Part shown: positions 15,623-23,244 of the stretch, piece after piece | Layout of the letters: each line of letters opens with the position of its first letter | How positions within the stretch are numbered: position 1 is the stretch's first letter | Assembly: GCF_002086155.1 (NCBI RefSeq) | Contig: NZ_MVHE01000054.1 | Coordinates: 1 to 37,382, forward strand | DNA from: Mycobacterium angelicum | Lineage (GTDB): Bacteria > Actinomycetota > Actinomycetes > Mycobacteriales > Mycobacteriaceae | Reading direction: 5' to 3' | Length of the DNA: 37,382 nucleotides | Position numbers and translations under genes: made by a program | The notes under the pieces: generated by a model | What the model was told of the DNA's origin: nothing | The model's input: only the letters and a program-made list of their open reading frames with translations | Database searches by the model: none

Positions 15623-16428
15623 TTGATCCCTGCCCGCTTCTTGGCCTCGGTGAAAACGTCGTCGAGCATTGCCGGAGTCAACCTACCGGTGAACATGTTC
15701 TGCTGGCTGGGGTGGTAGCAACCGAGCAACTGCACACCGGGTAGCTGCGCCACCACGCCGTGGCCGAACTTCGGCCGGGGTTTGGTCGCCAAGCCCGGCA
15801 GCCCCAGCGCGACCTGCCAGGCGAAGCCACCCAGCGCGACGATGACCTTGACGTCGTCGGACACCAACCGCCATTCGGCGTCCAGCCACGGCGAGCAGGC
15901 GATGCGCTCGGCCGGCGTGGGGGCGTTGGCCGGCGGCGCGCAGCGCACCGGGGCGGCGATGCGAATGCCCTTGGCGCACAAGCCATCCGCGGCGTCCACA
16001 CTGGTCGGCTGGTTCACCAGCCCGGCCCGGTGCAGCGCGGCGTACAGCTGGTCGCCGGAGCGGTCGCCGGTGAACATCCGCCCGGTCCGGTTGGCGCCGT
16101 GCGCGGCCGGAGCCAGCCCGACGATCAGCAGCCACGGCCGCTGCGCTCCCCAGCCCGGCACGGGTCGTCCCCAGTAGGGCTGGTCGGCGAATGCGCGCCG
16201 CTTGCCGACGGCGACGTCCTCGCGCCAACTGACCAGCCGGGGGCAGGCCCGGCACACGCTGATCGCCGCGTCGAGTTCCGGTATCGAAGCCAGCCGTTGC
16301 GACAGCGTCACCACCTGCGCGGCGTCGGCTGCCACCGGCGTCTGCGGTGTCGCCGGATCGCCGGGCCAGCCGGTGCCGGGTGCGACGGGAGAACCGAATG
16401 CCTGGCCGGTATTCGGATGGTTGAGCAC
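15619..16428 (-). CDS. udgB: Type 5 uracil-DNA glycosylase UdgB (Rv1259 orthologue)
   Basis: 269 residues from the GTG at 16426-16428 (VLNHPNTGQAFGSPV), which matches the start region I remember for UdgB; the open frame extends upstream but into the tap control region. It shows iron-sulfur cysteines (VCRACPRL and later CAPP, CSPW), active-site motif GLAPAAHGANRTGRMFTGD and the C-terminal HPSQQN motif. The enzyme removes uracil, and in relatives hypoxanthine and ethenocytosine, from DNA as the first step of base excision repair, using a structural [4Fe-4S] cluster. Its stop overlaps the FAD monooxygenase start. It is divergent from tap with an 86-base gap. Confidence 0.93.
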   Translation of the reverse strand: MLNHPNTGQAFGSPVAPGTGWPGDPATPQTPVAADAAQVVTLSQRLASIPELDAAISVCRACPRLVSWREDVAVGKRRAFADQPYWGRPVPGWGAQRPWLLIVGLAPAAHGANRTGRMFTGDRSGDQLYAALHRAGLVNQPTSVDAADGLCAKGIRIAAPVRCAPPANAPTPAERIACSPWLDAEWRLVSDDVKVIVALGGFAWQVALGLPGLATKPRPKFGHGVVAQLPGVQLLGCYHPSQQNMFTGRLTPAMLDDVFTEAKKRAGIK

Positions 16429-16514
16429 ACGAACATCCTGCCGTGATCCGCCATGCGCCGAGAAATTCGGTGGTTGCGATTGCCCATTGGCGTTACATTC
16501 AGCCGCGATATCCC
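16429..16514 (+). promoter_or_regulatory. tap promoter region, WhiB7-like
   Basis: Before tap lies an AT-rich patch (GAGAAATTCGGTGGTTGC, 16460-16477) and then TACATT (16494-16499) as a likely -10, about 9 bases before a predicted start and 15 bases before the ATG. Genes of the WhiB7 regulon, which includes tap in M. tuberculosis, carry an AT-rich block directly before the -35. The match is suggestive; the exact -35 (TGGTTG or TTGCGA) is unclear. Confidence 0.4.
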
Positions 16515-17747
16515 ATGAGAAACACCAGCCGCGGCCCGGCATTCCTGCTTCTTTTCGCCACCCTGGTGGCGTGCGCGGGAGACGGCGTTTCCATTGTCGC
16601 CTTCCCGTGGCTGGTGCTGCAGCGCCAGGGCAGTGCGGGGCAGGCGTCGATAGTGGCCGGTGCCGCCATGCTGCCACTGGTGTTCTCCACCCTGGTCGCC
16701 GGCACCGCCGTCGACTACTTCGGGCGGCGGCGGGTGTCGATGGTTTCCGACGCGCTATCGGGTGCGGCGGTGGCCGCCGTTCCCCTGGTGGCGTGGGCGT
16801 TCGGTACCGCGGCGGTCAACGTCGCGGTGCTGGCGGTCCTGGGTGCCGGCGCGGCGGCGTTCGACCCGGCCGGCATCACCGCACGCCAGTCGATGCTGCC
16901 CGAAGCCGCGGCGCGGGCCGGCTGGTCGCTGGACCGGGTCAACAGCTTCTACGAAGCGATCCTGAACCTGGCCTTCGTGGTGGGACCGGGCATCGGCGGG
17001 CTGATGATCGCAACGGTCGGCGGCATCGCCACGATGTGGATCACCGCCGCCGCGTTCGGTTTGTCGATCCTCGCGATTTCGGCCCTGCGCCTGGATGGAG
17101 CCGGCCGGCCGCACCAGGCCGTCAGGCCCGCGGGGCTGGTGTCCGGGGTAACCCAGGGCCTGCGATTCGTGTGGAGCCTGCGGGTATTGCGTGCGCTGGC
17201 GCTGATCGACCTGTCGGTGACGGCGCTGTATCTGCCGATGGAAAGCGTGCTGTTCCCGAAGTACTTCAGCGACCGGCATCAGCCCGCGCAGCTGGGCTCG
17301 GTGTTGATGGCGCTGTCCGTCGGCGGCCTGGTCGGTGCGCTGGGCTATGCCGTGCTGGCCAGGGCCGTTCGCCGGCGCGCGATCATGCTGACCGCGGTGC
17401 TCACGCTTGGTTTGGCGACGGCGGTGATCGCTTTGCTGCCGCCGCTGCCGGTGATCCTGGGGTTGTGTGCGCTGATCGGCCTGGTCTATGGGCCGATCCA
17501 GCCGATCTACAACTACGTGATACAGACCCGCGCGCCTGCGCATCTGCGTGGGCGGGTGACCGGAGTGATGGCGTCGCTGGCTTTTGCCGCCGGCCCGCTG
17601 GGGTTGCTGCTGGCCGGTCCGCTGACGGATGCGGCCGGGCTGAGCGTGACGTTCTTCGCGCTGGCGCTGCCGATCTTGATCGTCGGGCTGGTGTGCGTAC
17701 GGCTGCCGTCGCTGCGTGAGCTGGATCGTGAGCCGGCCCCGGTTTGA
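16515..17747 (+). CDS. tap: Multidrug efflux pump Tap (MFS, Rv1258c orthologue)
   Basis: 410 residues from the ATG at 16515 (MRNTSRGPAFLLLFATL), which matches the M. tuberculosis Tap start; an upstream GTG in frame is unlikely because it would cover the promoter. About twelve membrane helices, with MFS loop motifs AGDGVSIVAFPWLVLQ, DYFGRRRVSM after helix 2 and RAPAHLRGRVTGVM in the second half. Tap is a proton-driven exporter linked to intrinsic resistance to tetracycline, aminoglycosides and rifampicin in other mycobacteria. No Shine-Dalgarno sequence is evident. The next gene begins 95 bases downstream. Confidence 0.94.
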   Translation: MRNTSRGPAFLLLFATLVACAGDGVSIVAFPWLVLQRQGSAGQASIVAGAAMLPLVFSTLVAGTAVDYFGRRRVSMVSDALSGAAVAAVPLVAWAFGTAAVNVAVLAVLGAGAAAFDPAGITARQSMLPEAAARAGWSLDRVNSFYEAILNLAFVVGPGIGGLMIATVGGIATMWITAAAFGLSILAISALRLDGAGRPHQAVRPAGLVSGVTQGLRFVWSLRVLRALALIDLSVTALYLPMESVLFPKYFSDRHQPAQLGSVLMALSVGGLVGALGYAVLARAVRRRAIMLTAVLTLGLATAVIALLPPLPVILGLCALIGLVYGPIQPIYNYVIQTRAPAHLRGRVTGVMASLAFAAGPLGLLLAGPLTDAAGLSVTFFALALPILIVGLVCVRLPSLRELDREPAPV

Positions 17748-17842
17748 CGGCAGGTGCCGAGAATCCGGCGCTTCTGTTCTTCGAACTCGACGGCGGTTAG
17801 CTACGGCGGCGGGCCGCTGCGCGCGGCCCGTAGGATCGGTCC

Positions 17843-19204
17843 GTGGACGTGTTGGCAGATCTGATTGCCGACCTGCCCGACGGGATGGTGATCACCGATC
17901 CCGCAGTCACCGAGGGCTACCGGCAGGATCGTGCGCTGGACCCGTCGGCGGGCAAGCCGCTGGCCGTGGTCCGGCCGCGGTGCACCGAGGACGTGCAAAC
18001 CGTGCTGCGCTGGGCCAGCGCGCACGGCGTGCCGGTGGTGACCCGCGGCGCCGGTTCCGGCCTGTCCGGCGGGGCAACCGCGCTGGACGACGGGATCGTG
18101 CTGTCCACGGAGAAGATGCGCGACATCGCCGTCGACCCGGTCACCCGTACCGCGGTCTGTCAGCCCGGCCTGTTCAACGCCGAGGTGAAGCAGGCCGCCG
18201 CCGAGCACGGGCTGTGGTATCCGCCGGACCCGTCGTCGTTCGAGATCTGCAGCATCGGCGGCAACATCGCGACCAATGCCGGCGGCCTGTGCTGTGTGAA
18301 GTACGGCGTCACCACAGACTACGTGCTGGGCATGCAGGTGGTGCTGGCCGACGGCACCGCGGTCCGGTTGGGCGGCCCGCGGTTGAAAGATGTGGCGGGG
18401 CTCTCGCTGACCAAGCTGTTCGTGGGCAGCGAAGGCACGCTGGGCGTCGTCACCGAAGTGACACTGCGACTGATACCCGCGCAGAACGCGTCGAGCGTCG
18501 TGGTGGCCAGCTTCGCCTCGGTCCAGGCGGCGATCGACGCCGTGCTCGGGGTGACCGCGCGGCTACGTCCGGCGATGCTGGAGTTCATGGACTCGGTGGC
18601 GATCAACGCCGTCGAAGACACCCTGCGCATGGACCTGGACCGTTCGGCGGCGGCCATGCTGGTCGCCGGTTCAGACGAACGCGGGCCCGGCGGCGCCGAG
18701 GACGCCGAACTGATGGCCGCGGTGTTTTCTGAGCATGGCGCCAAGGAAGTGTTTTCCACCAGCGATCCCGACGAGGGCGAAGCGTTCGTGGCCGCCCGCC
18801 GGTTCTGCATCCCGGCGGTGGAAATGAAGGGTTCGCTGTTGCTCGAAGACGTCGGGGTGCCGTTGCCCGCCCTGGGCCATTTGGTTACCGGGATCGCGCG
18901 CATCGCTGCTGAACGGGACCTGCTGATCTCGGTGATCGCCCACGCCGGTGACGGCAACACCCATCCGTTGCTCGTGTACGACCCCGCGGATGCCGCGATG
19001 GCCGAGCGCGCCCAGGTTGCCTACGGGGAGATCATGGATCTTGCCGTTGGGCTAGGCGGCACCATCACCGGCGAGCACGGCGTGGGCCGGCTGAAACGGC
19101 CGTGGCTGGCCGGCTATCTGGGGCCCGACGTGATGGACCTGAACCGGCGCATCAAGCAGGCCCTGGACCCGCACGGGATTCTCAACCCGGGCAGCGGGAT
19201 CTGA
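17843..19204 (+). CDS. FAD-linked oxidase, GlcD/D-lactate dehydrogenase type (Rv1257c orthologue)
   Basis: 453 residues from a GTG. The PCMH-type FAD-binding half has VVTRGAGSGLSGG and SIGGNIATNAGGLCCVKYG; the C-terminal FAD-oxidase half has VIAHAGDGNTHPLL and GTITGEHGVGRLKRPWL, the last containing residues typical of substrate and flavin contact in glycolate and D-lactate dehydrogenases. It should oxidise a 2-hydroxy acid to a 2-oxo acid; glycolate and D-lactate are the best guesses. No separate GlcE or GlcF subunit genes are adjacent, favouring a stand-alone D-lactate-dehydrogenase-like enzyme. Confidence 0.9.
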   Translation: MDVLADLIADLPDGMVITDPAVTEGYRQDRALDPSAGKPLAVVRPRCTEDVQTVLRWASAHGVPVVTRGAGSGLSGGATALDDGIVLSTEKMRDIAVDPVTRTAVCQPGLFNAEVKQAAAEHGLWYPPDPSSFEICSIGGNIATNAGGLCCVKYGVTTDYVLGMQVVLADGTAVRLGGPRLKDVAGLSLTKLFVGSEGTLGVVTEVTLRLIPAQNASSVVVASFASVQAAIDAVLGVTARLRPAMLEFMDSVAINAVEDTLRMDLDRSAAAMLVAGSDERGPGGAEDAELMAAVFSEHGAKEVFSTSDPDEGEAFVAARRFCIPAVEMKGSLLLEDVGVPLPALGHLVTGIARIAAERDLLISVIAHAGDGNTHPLLVYDPADAAMAERAQVAYGEIMDLAVGLGGTITGEHGVGRLKRPWLAGYLGPDVMDLNRRIKQALDPHGILNPGSGI

Positions 19205-19223
19205 CGGTTTCGCTGCGCCGAGT

Positions 19224-19269
19224 GTGAACCGCACGACGCTGCGCCGGCGTGTCGCGTCGTGGAATTCAC
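19224..19269. repeat. Imperfect inverted repeat in the gap before cyp130
   Basis: GTGAACCGCACGACGC (19224-19239) and GCGTCGTGGAATTCAC (19254-19269) are inverted copies matching at 13 of 16 positions, with a 14-base loop. It lies just after the oxidase stop and upstream of the cyp130 promoter. It may end the upstream transcript or be a dispersed intergenic element; there is no T-run. Confidence 0.6.
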
Positions 19270-19279
19270 AGTCGCATTG

Positions 19280-19336
19280 TTGACATGCTCGTCGTCATGT
19301 CTTACACATGAGACATGTCGACAATGATGTCTCATG
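19280..19336 (+). promoter_or_regulatory. cyp130 promoter with nested palindromic operators
   Basis: TTGACA (19280-19285), a 17-base spacer and TACACA (19303-19308) form a near-consensus promoter whose start point would fall at the cyp130 ATG, so the mRNA is likely leaderless. Half-sites of the type GACATG/CATGTC surround it: CATGTCT (19296-19302) with AGACATG (19311-19317), and a perfect 10-bp pair CATGAGACAT (19307-19316) with ATGTCTCATG (19327-19336). Overlap with the -10 and start codon suggests repression, most simply by the TetR protein encoded in the same operon. Confidence 0.65.
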
Positions 19337-20544
19337 GGTTTCAGCTGGCCACCGCGCAGACCTGGCCCAACCCGTGGCCGATGTACCAGGCGCTGCGCGA
19401 CCACGACCCGGTGCACCATGTCGTCCCGCCGGGACGCCCCGACCACGACTACTACGTGCTGTCCCGGCACGCCGACGTCTGGTCAGCCGCGCGCGACCAC
19501 GAGAGGTTCTCGTCGGCACAGGGCCTGACCGTCAACTACGGTGAGCTGGAAATGATTGGGCTGCAAGACAATCCGCCCATGGTGATGCAGGACCCGCCGG
19601 TGCACACCGAGTTTCGCAAACTGGTGTCCCGCGGTTTCACCCCACGCCAGGTCGAGGCGGTGGAGCCCAAGGTGCGCGAGTTCGTCGTCGAGCGGATCGA
19701 GCAGCTGCGCGCGGCCGGGGGCGGCGACATCGTCACCGAGCTGTTCAAGCCGCTGCCGTCGATGGTGGTCGCGCATTACCTCGGTGTGCCCGAAGAGGAT
19801 CGGGTTCAGTTCGACGGCTGGACCCAGGCGATCGTTGCCGCCAACACGGCCGAGGGCGGCGTCGCGGGCGCTTTGGAGACCGTCGGCGATGCGGTCGCGA
19901 CGATGATGGGTTACTTCACCGGGCTGATCGAGCGGCGCCGGGCCGAGCCGGAGGACGACACCATCTCGCACCTGGTCGCTGCCGGCGTCGGAGCCGACGG
20001 TGATATCGCCGGCACGCTGTCCATCCTGGCGTTCACGTTCACCATGGTCACCGGCGGCAACGACACCGTCACCGGAATGCTCGGCGGCTCCATGCCGGTG
20101 CTGCACGAGCGGCCCGACCAGCGCCGGCTGCTGGTCGACAACCCGCAACTCATCCCCGACGCGGTGGAGGAACTGCTGCGGGTGACCTCGCCGGTGCAGG
20201 GCCTGGCCCGCACCACCACGCGCGACGTGACCATCGAAGACACCACTATTCCCGCCGGCCGCCGGGTGCTGCTGCTATACGGGTCGGCCAACCGCGACGA
20301 ACGCCAATACGGCTCGGACGCAGCAGAACTCGACGTCACCCGGTGCCCGCGCAACATCATGACGTTCAGCCACGGCGCACACCACTGCCTGGGTGCAGCG
20401 GCTGCCCGGATGCAATCGCGAGTCGCGCTGGAGGAATTGCTGGCCCGCTGCCCGGACTTCGACGTCGACACCGCCGGCATCGTCTGGTCCGGGGGCAGCT
20501 ACGTGCGGCGTCCGCTGTCGGTGCCCGTCATCGTGAAGTGCTGA
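19315..20544 (+). CDS. cyp130: Cytochrome P450 CYP130 (Rv1256c orthologue)
   Basis: 409 residues. It shows the oxygen-activating I-helix TGGNDTVTG, the K-helix ExxR (EELLR), and the heme-binding loop FSHGAHHCLG with the cysteine thiolate near residue 358. The sequence closely follows what I remember of M. tuberculosis CYP130, which binds azoles and bulky arylamines; its natural substrate is unclear. A cytosolic monooxygenase needing ferredoxin and reductase partners, none of which is adjacent. The start at 19315 (MSTMMSH) fits a leaderless mRNA; ATGs at 19324 and 19327 are alternatives. The stop overlaps the TetR start. Confidence 0.95.
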   Translation: MSTMMSHGFQLATAQTWPNPWPMYQALRDHDPVHHVVPPGRPDHDYYVLSRHADVWSAARDHERFSSAQGLTVNYGELEMIGLQDNPPMVMQDPPVHTEFRKLVSRGFTPRQVEAVEPKVREFVVERIEQLRAAGGGDIVTELFKPLPSMVVAHYLGVPEEDRVQFDGWTQAIVAANTAEGGVAGALETVGDAVATMMGYFTGLIERRRAEPEDDTISHLVAAGVGADGDIAGTLSILAFTFTMVTGGNDTVTGMLGGSMPVLHERPDQRRLLVDNPQLIPDAVEELLRVTSPVQGLARTTTRDVTIEDTTIPAGRRVLLLYGSANRDERQYGSDAAELDVTRCPRNIMTFSHGAHHCLGAAAARMQSRVALEELLARCPDFDVDTAGIVWSGGSYVRRPLSVPVIVKC

Positions 20545-21131
20545 TGACGAGTTCGGGCAAAGACTGGCTGGCCGATCGGCGCACCGAGGTGGCGGCCGAC
20601 CGGATACTCGATGCGGCCGAGCGGCTGTACACCGAGCGCGATCCGGTTTCGATCGGCATGAACGAAATCGCCACGGCCGCAGGCTGTTCCCGCGCGACAC
20701 TGTACCGGTACTTCGACAGTCGCGAGGCATTGCGCACCGCGTACGTGCACCGCGAGACGCACCGGCTCGGCCGCGAGATCATGGCGCAGATCGGCGCCGT
20801 CGAGGACCCGCGGGAACGGCTGATCGCCGGGATCGGCGCGACCCTGCGGATGGTTCGCGAAAACCCGGCTCTGGCAGCGTGGTTCGGCTCCAGCCGATTG
20901 CCGATCGGCGGCGAGCTGGCCGGACAGTCGGAGGTGATCACCGCCCTGGCCGCGGGATTCCTGAGCTCGCTGGGTCCTGACGATGCGGCCGCCGTCGAAC
21001 GCCGGGCACGCTGGGCGGTGCGGGTGATCATCTCGCTGCTGATGTTCCCCGGCCATGACGAAGCCGACGAGCGCGCGATGATCGAGGAGTTCGTCGTCCC
21101 GATCCTGGCGCCGGTTTCCGCGCGCCGATAA
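20544..21131 (+). CDS. TetR-family transcriptional regulator (Rv1255c orthologue)
   Basis: 195 residues from the ATG at 20544, sharing one base with the cyp130 stop (TGATG), so the two are translationally coupled. The N-terminal helix-turn-helix reads AADRILDAAERLY, then IGMNEIATAAGCSRATLYRYFDSREALR, the standard TetR DNA-binding module. The C-terminal helices form the ligand and dimer domain; ligand unknown. By position it likely autoregulates the cyp130 operon through the palindromes at 19296-19336. The open frame extends upstream inside cyp130 but without support. Confidence 0.92.
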   Translation: MTSSGKDWLADRRTEVAADRILDAAERLYTERDPVSIGMNEIATAAGCSRATLYRYFDSREALRTAYVHRETHRLGREIMAQIGAVEDPRERLIAGIGATLRMVRENPALAAWFGSSRLPIGGELAGQSEVITALAAGFLSSLGPDDAAAVERRARWAVRVIISLLMFPGHDEADERAMIEEFVVPILAPVSARR

Positions 21132-21240
21132 GGCCGCCCGGCGAAGTTTTTTGTTGCGGATTGGTGACGCGCCGCGGCGCCGGCGTTATGTTAAATGCTC
21201 ATCGGTCGGCGGTTCTGAATGTCGTGGAGGTGCACGCGAC
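21132..21240 (+). promoter_or_regulatory. PPE gene leader with candidate promoter
   Basis: The gap opens with a very short GC hairpin (21133-21142) followed by TTTTTT (21147-21152), a weak terminator candidate for the cyp130 operon. TATGTT (21187-21192) is a plausible -10; a -35 is poor (GTGACG, 17 bases upstream). GGAGG (21226-21230) serves the ATG at 21241. Confidence 0.4.
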
Positions 21241-22083
21241 ATGAGTTATCTTGCATTTCCCCCAGAGGTCAATACGGCGCTGCTGAGTCGAGGTGCCGGA
21301 TCGGGGCCGATGTATTCGGCCGCGGCGAGCTGGGGCGGGCTGGCCGAGCAGTTGCGGGATGCGTCGGCGGCGTTCCTGTCCAGAACCACCGACGTGGCCA
21401 ACGGTGCCTGGCAGGGCCCGTCGGCGTCGAAAATGCTGGAAGCCGCGGCGCCGTACGCGGCCTGGCTCAGCGCCGCGGCGGCGCATTCCGAGCTTGCCGC
21501 CAGCCAGGCGACGGCGGTGGCAGCGGCTTTCGAGGCGGCGCAGGCCGCCACGGTGCCGCAGGTGGTGATCGCGGCCAATCGCGCTGTTACCCGCGCCCTG
21601 GCCAGCACCAATTTCTTCGGCTTCAACTTCCCGGCGATCGCGGCCGCCGACACCCTCTACGAGGAGATGTGGGCCCAGGATGTGACGGCCATGTTCGGCT
21701 ACCACTCCTGCGCCTCGGCGGCCTGGGCCCAGTTGACGCGATTGGCGCCCATTCAGCAATTACTGCGGCTGCTGCGGTTGCTGCCGGGTCTGCCGGGTCT
21801 GCCGGGTGCGCCGACGAGCGGTTCGGGGACGGTGCCCACCCAACCGGTGACACCGGTGAACCCTGAGCCAACGCCTTCGCCCACGCCCACGCCCACGCCT
21901 TCGCCTTCGCCCACGCCCACGCCCGCGCCTTCGCCTTCGCCCGCGCCGGCCCCAACCCCGTCGCCTAAGCCCACGCCGACGCCCTCGCCGACCCCGACGC
22001 CCAGACCGACGCCAATACCGGCACCGAGAACACCGACCTTGCCGATTCGCCGGCTGCCCGCGGATGGGGTGGGGCGGGCCTGA
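21241..22083 (+). CDS. PPE-family protein with Pro/Thr/Ser-repeat C-terminal tail
   Basis: 280 residues. The N-terminus MSYLAFPPEVNTALLSRGAGSG, with Pro-Pro-Glu at 7-9, and the later GAWQGPSASKM (W-x-G turn) identify the PPE domain, about 160-170 residues of paired helices that normally dock with a PE partner and are exported by an ESX type VII system. After a Leu-rich segment (LLRLLRLLPGLPGLPG) the last 80 residues are mostly Pro, Thr, Ser and Ala in PTPSPTP-type repeats, ending with a basic IRRLPADGVGRA. This is not the usual PPE-SVP, PPW or MPTR tail. No PE gene is adjacent, so the partner is elsewhere. No PPE gene lies here in M. tuberculosis as I recall. Confidence 0.88.
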   Translation: MSYLAFPPEVNTALLSRGAGSGPMYSAAASWGGLAEQLRDASAAFLSRTTDVANGAWQGPSASKMLEAAAPYAAWLSAAAAHSELAASQATAVAAAFEAAQAATVPQVVIAANRAVTRALASTNFFGFNFPAIAAADTLYEEMWAQDVTAMFGYHSCASAAWAQLTRLAPIQQLLRLLRLLPGLPGLPGAPTSGSGTVPTQPVTPVNPEPTPSPTPTPTPSPSPTPTPAPSPSPAPAPTPSPKPTPTPSPTPTPRPTPIPAPRTPTLPIRRLPADGVGRA

Positions 22084-22101
22084 AACGGGTTGGGGCCAAC
22101 G

Positions 22102-23244
22102 CTATCCCGTCTTGACCCGGGTAAACCGGTGTAACAGCCAGGCCAGCGGGATAGTCAGGACCATCGTCGCGACGAACAGATACAGCATGGAGCCGGTGTA
22201 CACGTGGGCGCGAACCACGTACACCATCGCGAATTCCATTGTCACCAAATGGATCAGGAAAATCTCGTAGGAGATTTCGCCGAGCCACACCATTGGCCGG
22301 GTGGCCAGCAATTGGTAGTACCAGCCCTGGTCGCCCAGCGCGAGCGGCGCCACCGCCAGCGTGGCGATCACGGCGTAGAAGCAGGTCTTGACCAGCGCCT
22401 CGCTCACCGATGCCGGTGATGTCGTGGGCGCGCCGCCGATGGGCGTGGAGACGATGAAGTAGCAGACGACGGCCAGCGATATGGCCGCAAAGGCGTAGCA
22501 GCGCACGCCCATGGCCTGCAGCACGGCCAGCATCATGCCGCCGAGGAACCACGCCAAATACGTTGGCAGCCAAAGCCGGGCGCCGTCGGGAAACCAGTGA
22601 TCGGTGTGCACCAGGATCAACCAGGCGGGGCTGATCAGCGTCATCGCCGCCAAAGCGGCCAGGATCAACCTGGGTTGCCATCGTCGCCGGGCGATCAGGA
22701 CCAGCAGTAGGTATGCCAGCACGGGCAGCGATACGTAGAAGGCGGCCTCCACCGCGAGGCTCCACATTTGGGTCAGCCCCTGATGGAGGTACTTGCCCAG
22801 ATAGCCGTCGGTGTAGATCTGGGTCAAGGTGAGGTTGCGGACCAGACCCAGCCAGCTGTGTCCGGGGTTGGGGCCCGCCTCGCGGTAGTGGTACAGAACG
22901 TAGGCGAAGAGCACGGTGATGACGTAGGCGGGCATGATGCGCCGAACCCGGTGCCACGCATACCGACTCAGCGACGGCGCCGGGCCGCCGGTGACGGAGG
23001 CTTTGACCCAGGGACGAAACAACAGGAAGCCCGACAGCACGAAGAAGATCGGCACCCCGATCTCCATTCGGGCGCCGACCAGGCCCCAGTAGCCGTGTGT
23101 GTACTTGCCGGTGGTGTAGGCCGCGTGGGTGCCGACGACCAGCAGCGCGGCAACGGCGCGGACTCCGGTGAGCGACGCGACCCGGTCCACATGGGCGGTC
23201 TGCTCGAGTCCGCCCTGGGCGTCTTTCTCTTCGGACAGGGTCAT
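22102..23244 (-). CDS. Membrane acyltransferase, family 3 (Rv1254 orthologue)
   Basis: 380 residues with about ten membrane helices. The family-3 acyltransferase signature appears early: SLTGVRAVAALLVVGTHA, with the catalytic-type His, and then GVPIFFVLSGFLLFRPW. Such enzymes transfer acetyl, succinyl or longer acyl groups to sugars, lipids or antibiotics at the membrane; the acceptor here is unknown. The ATG (23242-23244) overlaps the deaD stop as ATGA, so translation is coupled to deaD. The gene converges on the PPE gene with an 18-base gap. Confidence 0.92.
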   Translation of the reverse strand: MTLSEEKDAQGGLEQTAHVDRVASLTGVRAVAALLVVGTHAAYTTGKYTHGYWGLVGARMEIGVPIFFVLSGFLLFRPWVKASVTGGPAPSLSRYAWHRVRRIMPAYVITVLFAYVLYHYREAGPNPGHSWLGLVRNLTLTQIYTDGYLGKYLHQGLTQMWSLAVEAAFYVSLPVLAYLLLVLIARRRWQPRLILAALAAMTLISPAWLILVHTDHWFPDGARLWLPTYLAWFLGGMMLAVLQAMGVRCYAFAAISLAVVCYFIVSTPIGGAPTTSPASVSEALVKTCFYAVIATLAVAPLALGDQGWYYQLLATRPMVWLGEISYEIFLIHLVTMEFAMVYVVRAHVYTGSMLYLFVATMVLTIPLAWLLHRFTRVKTG

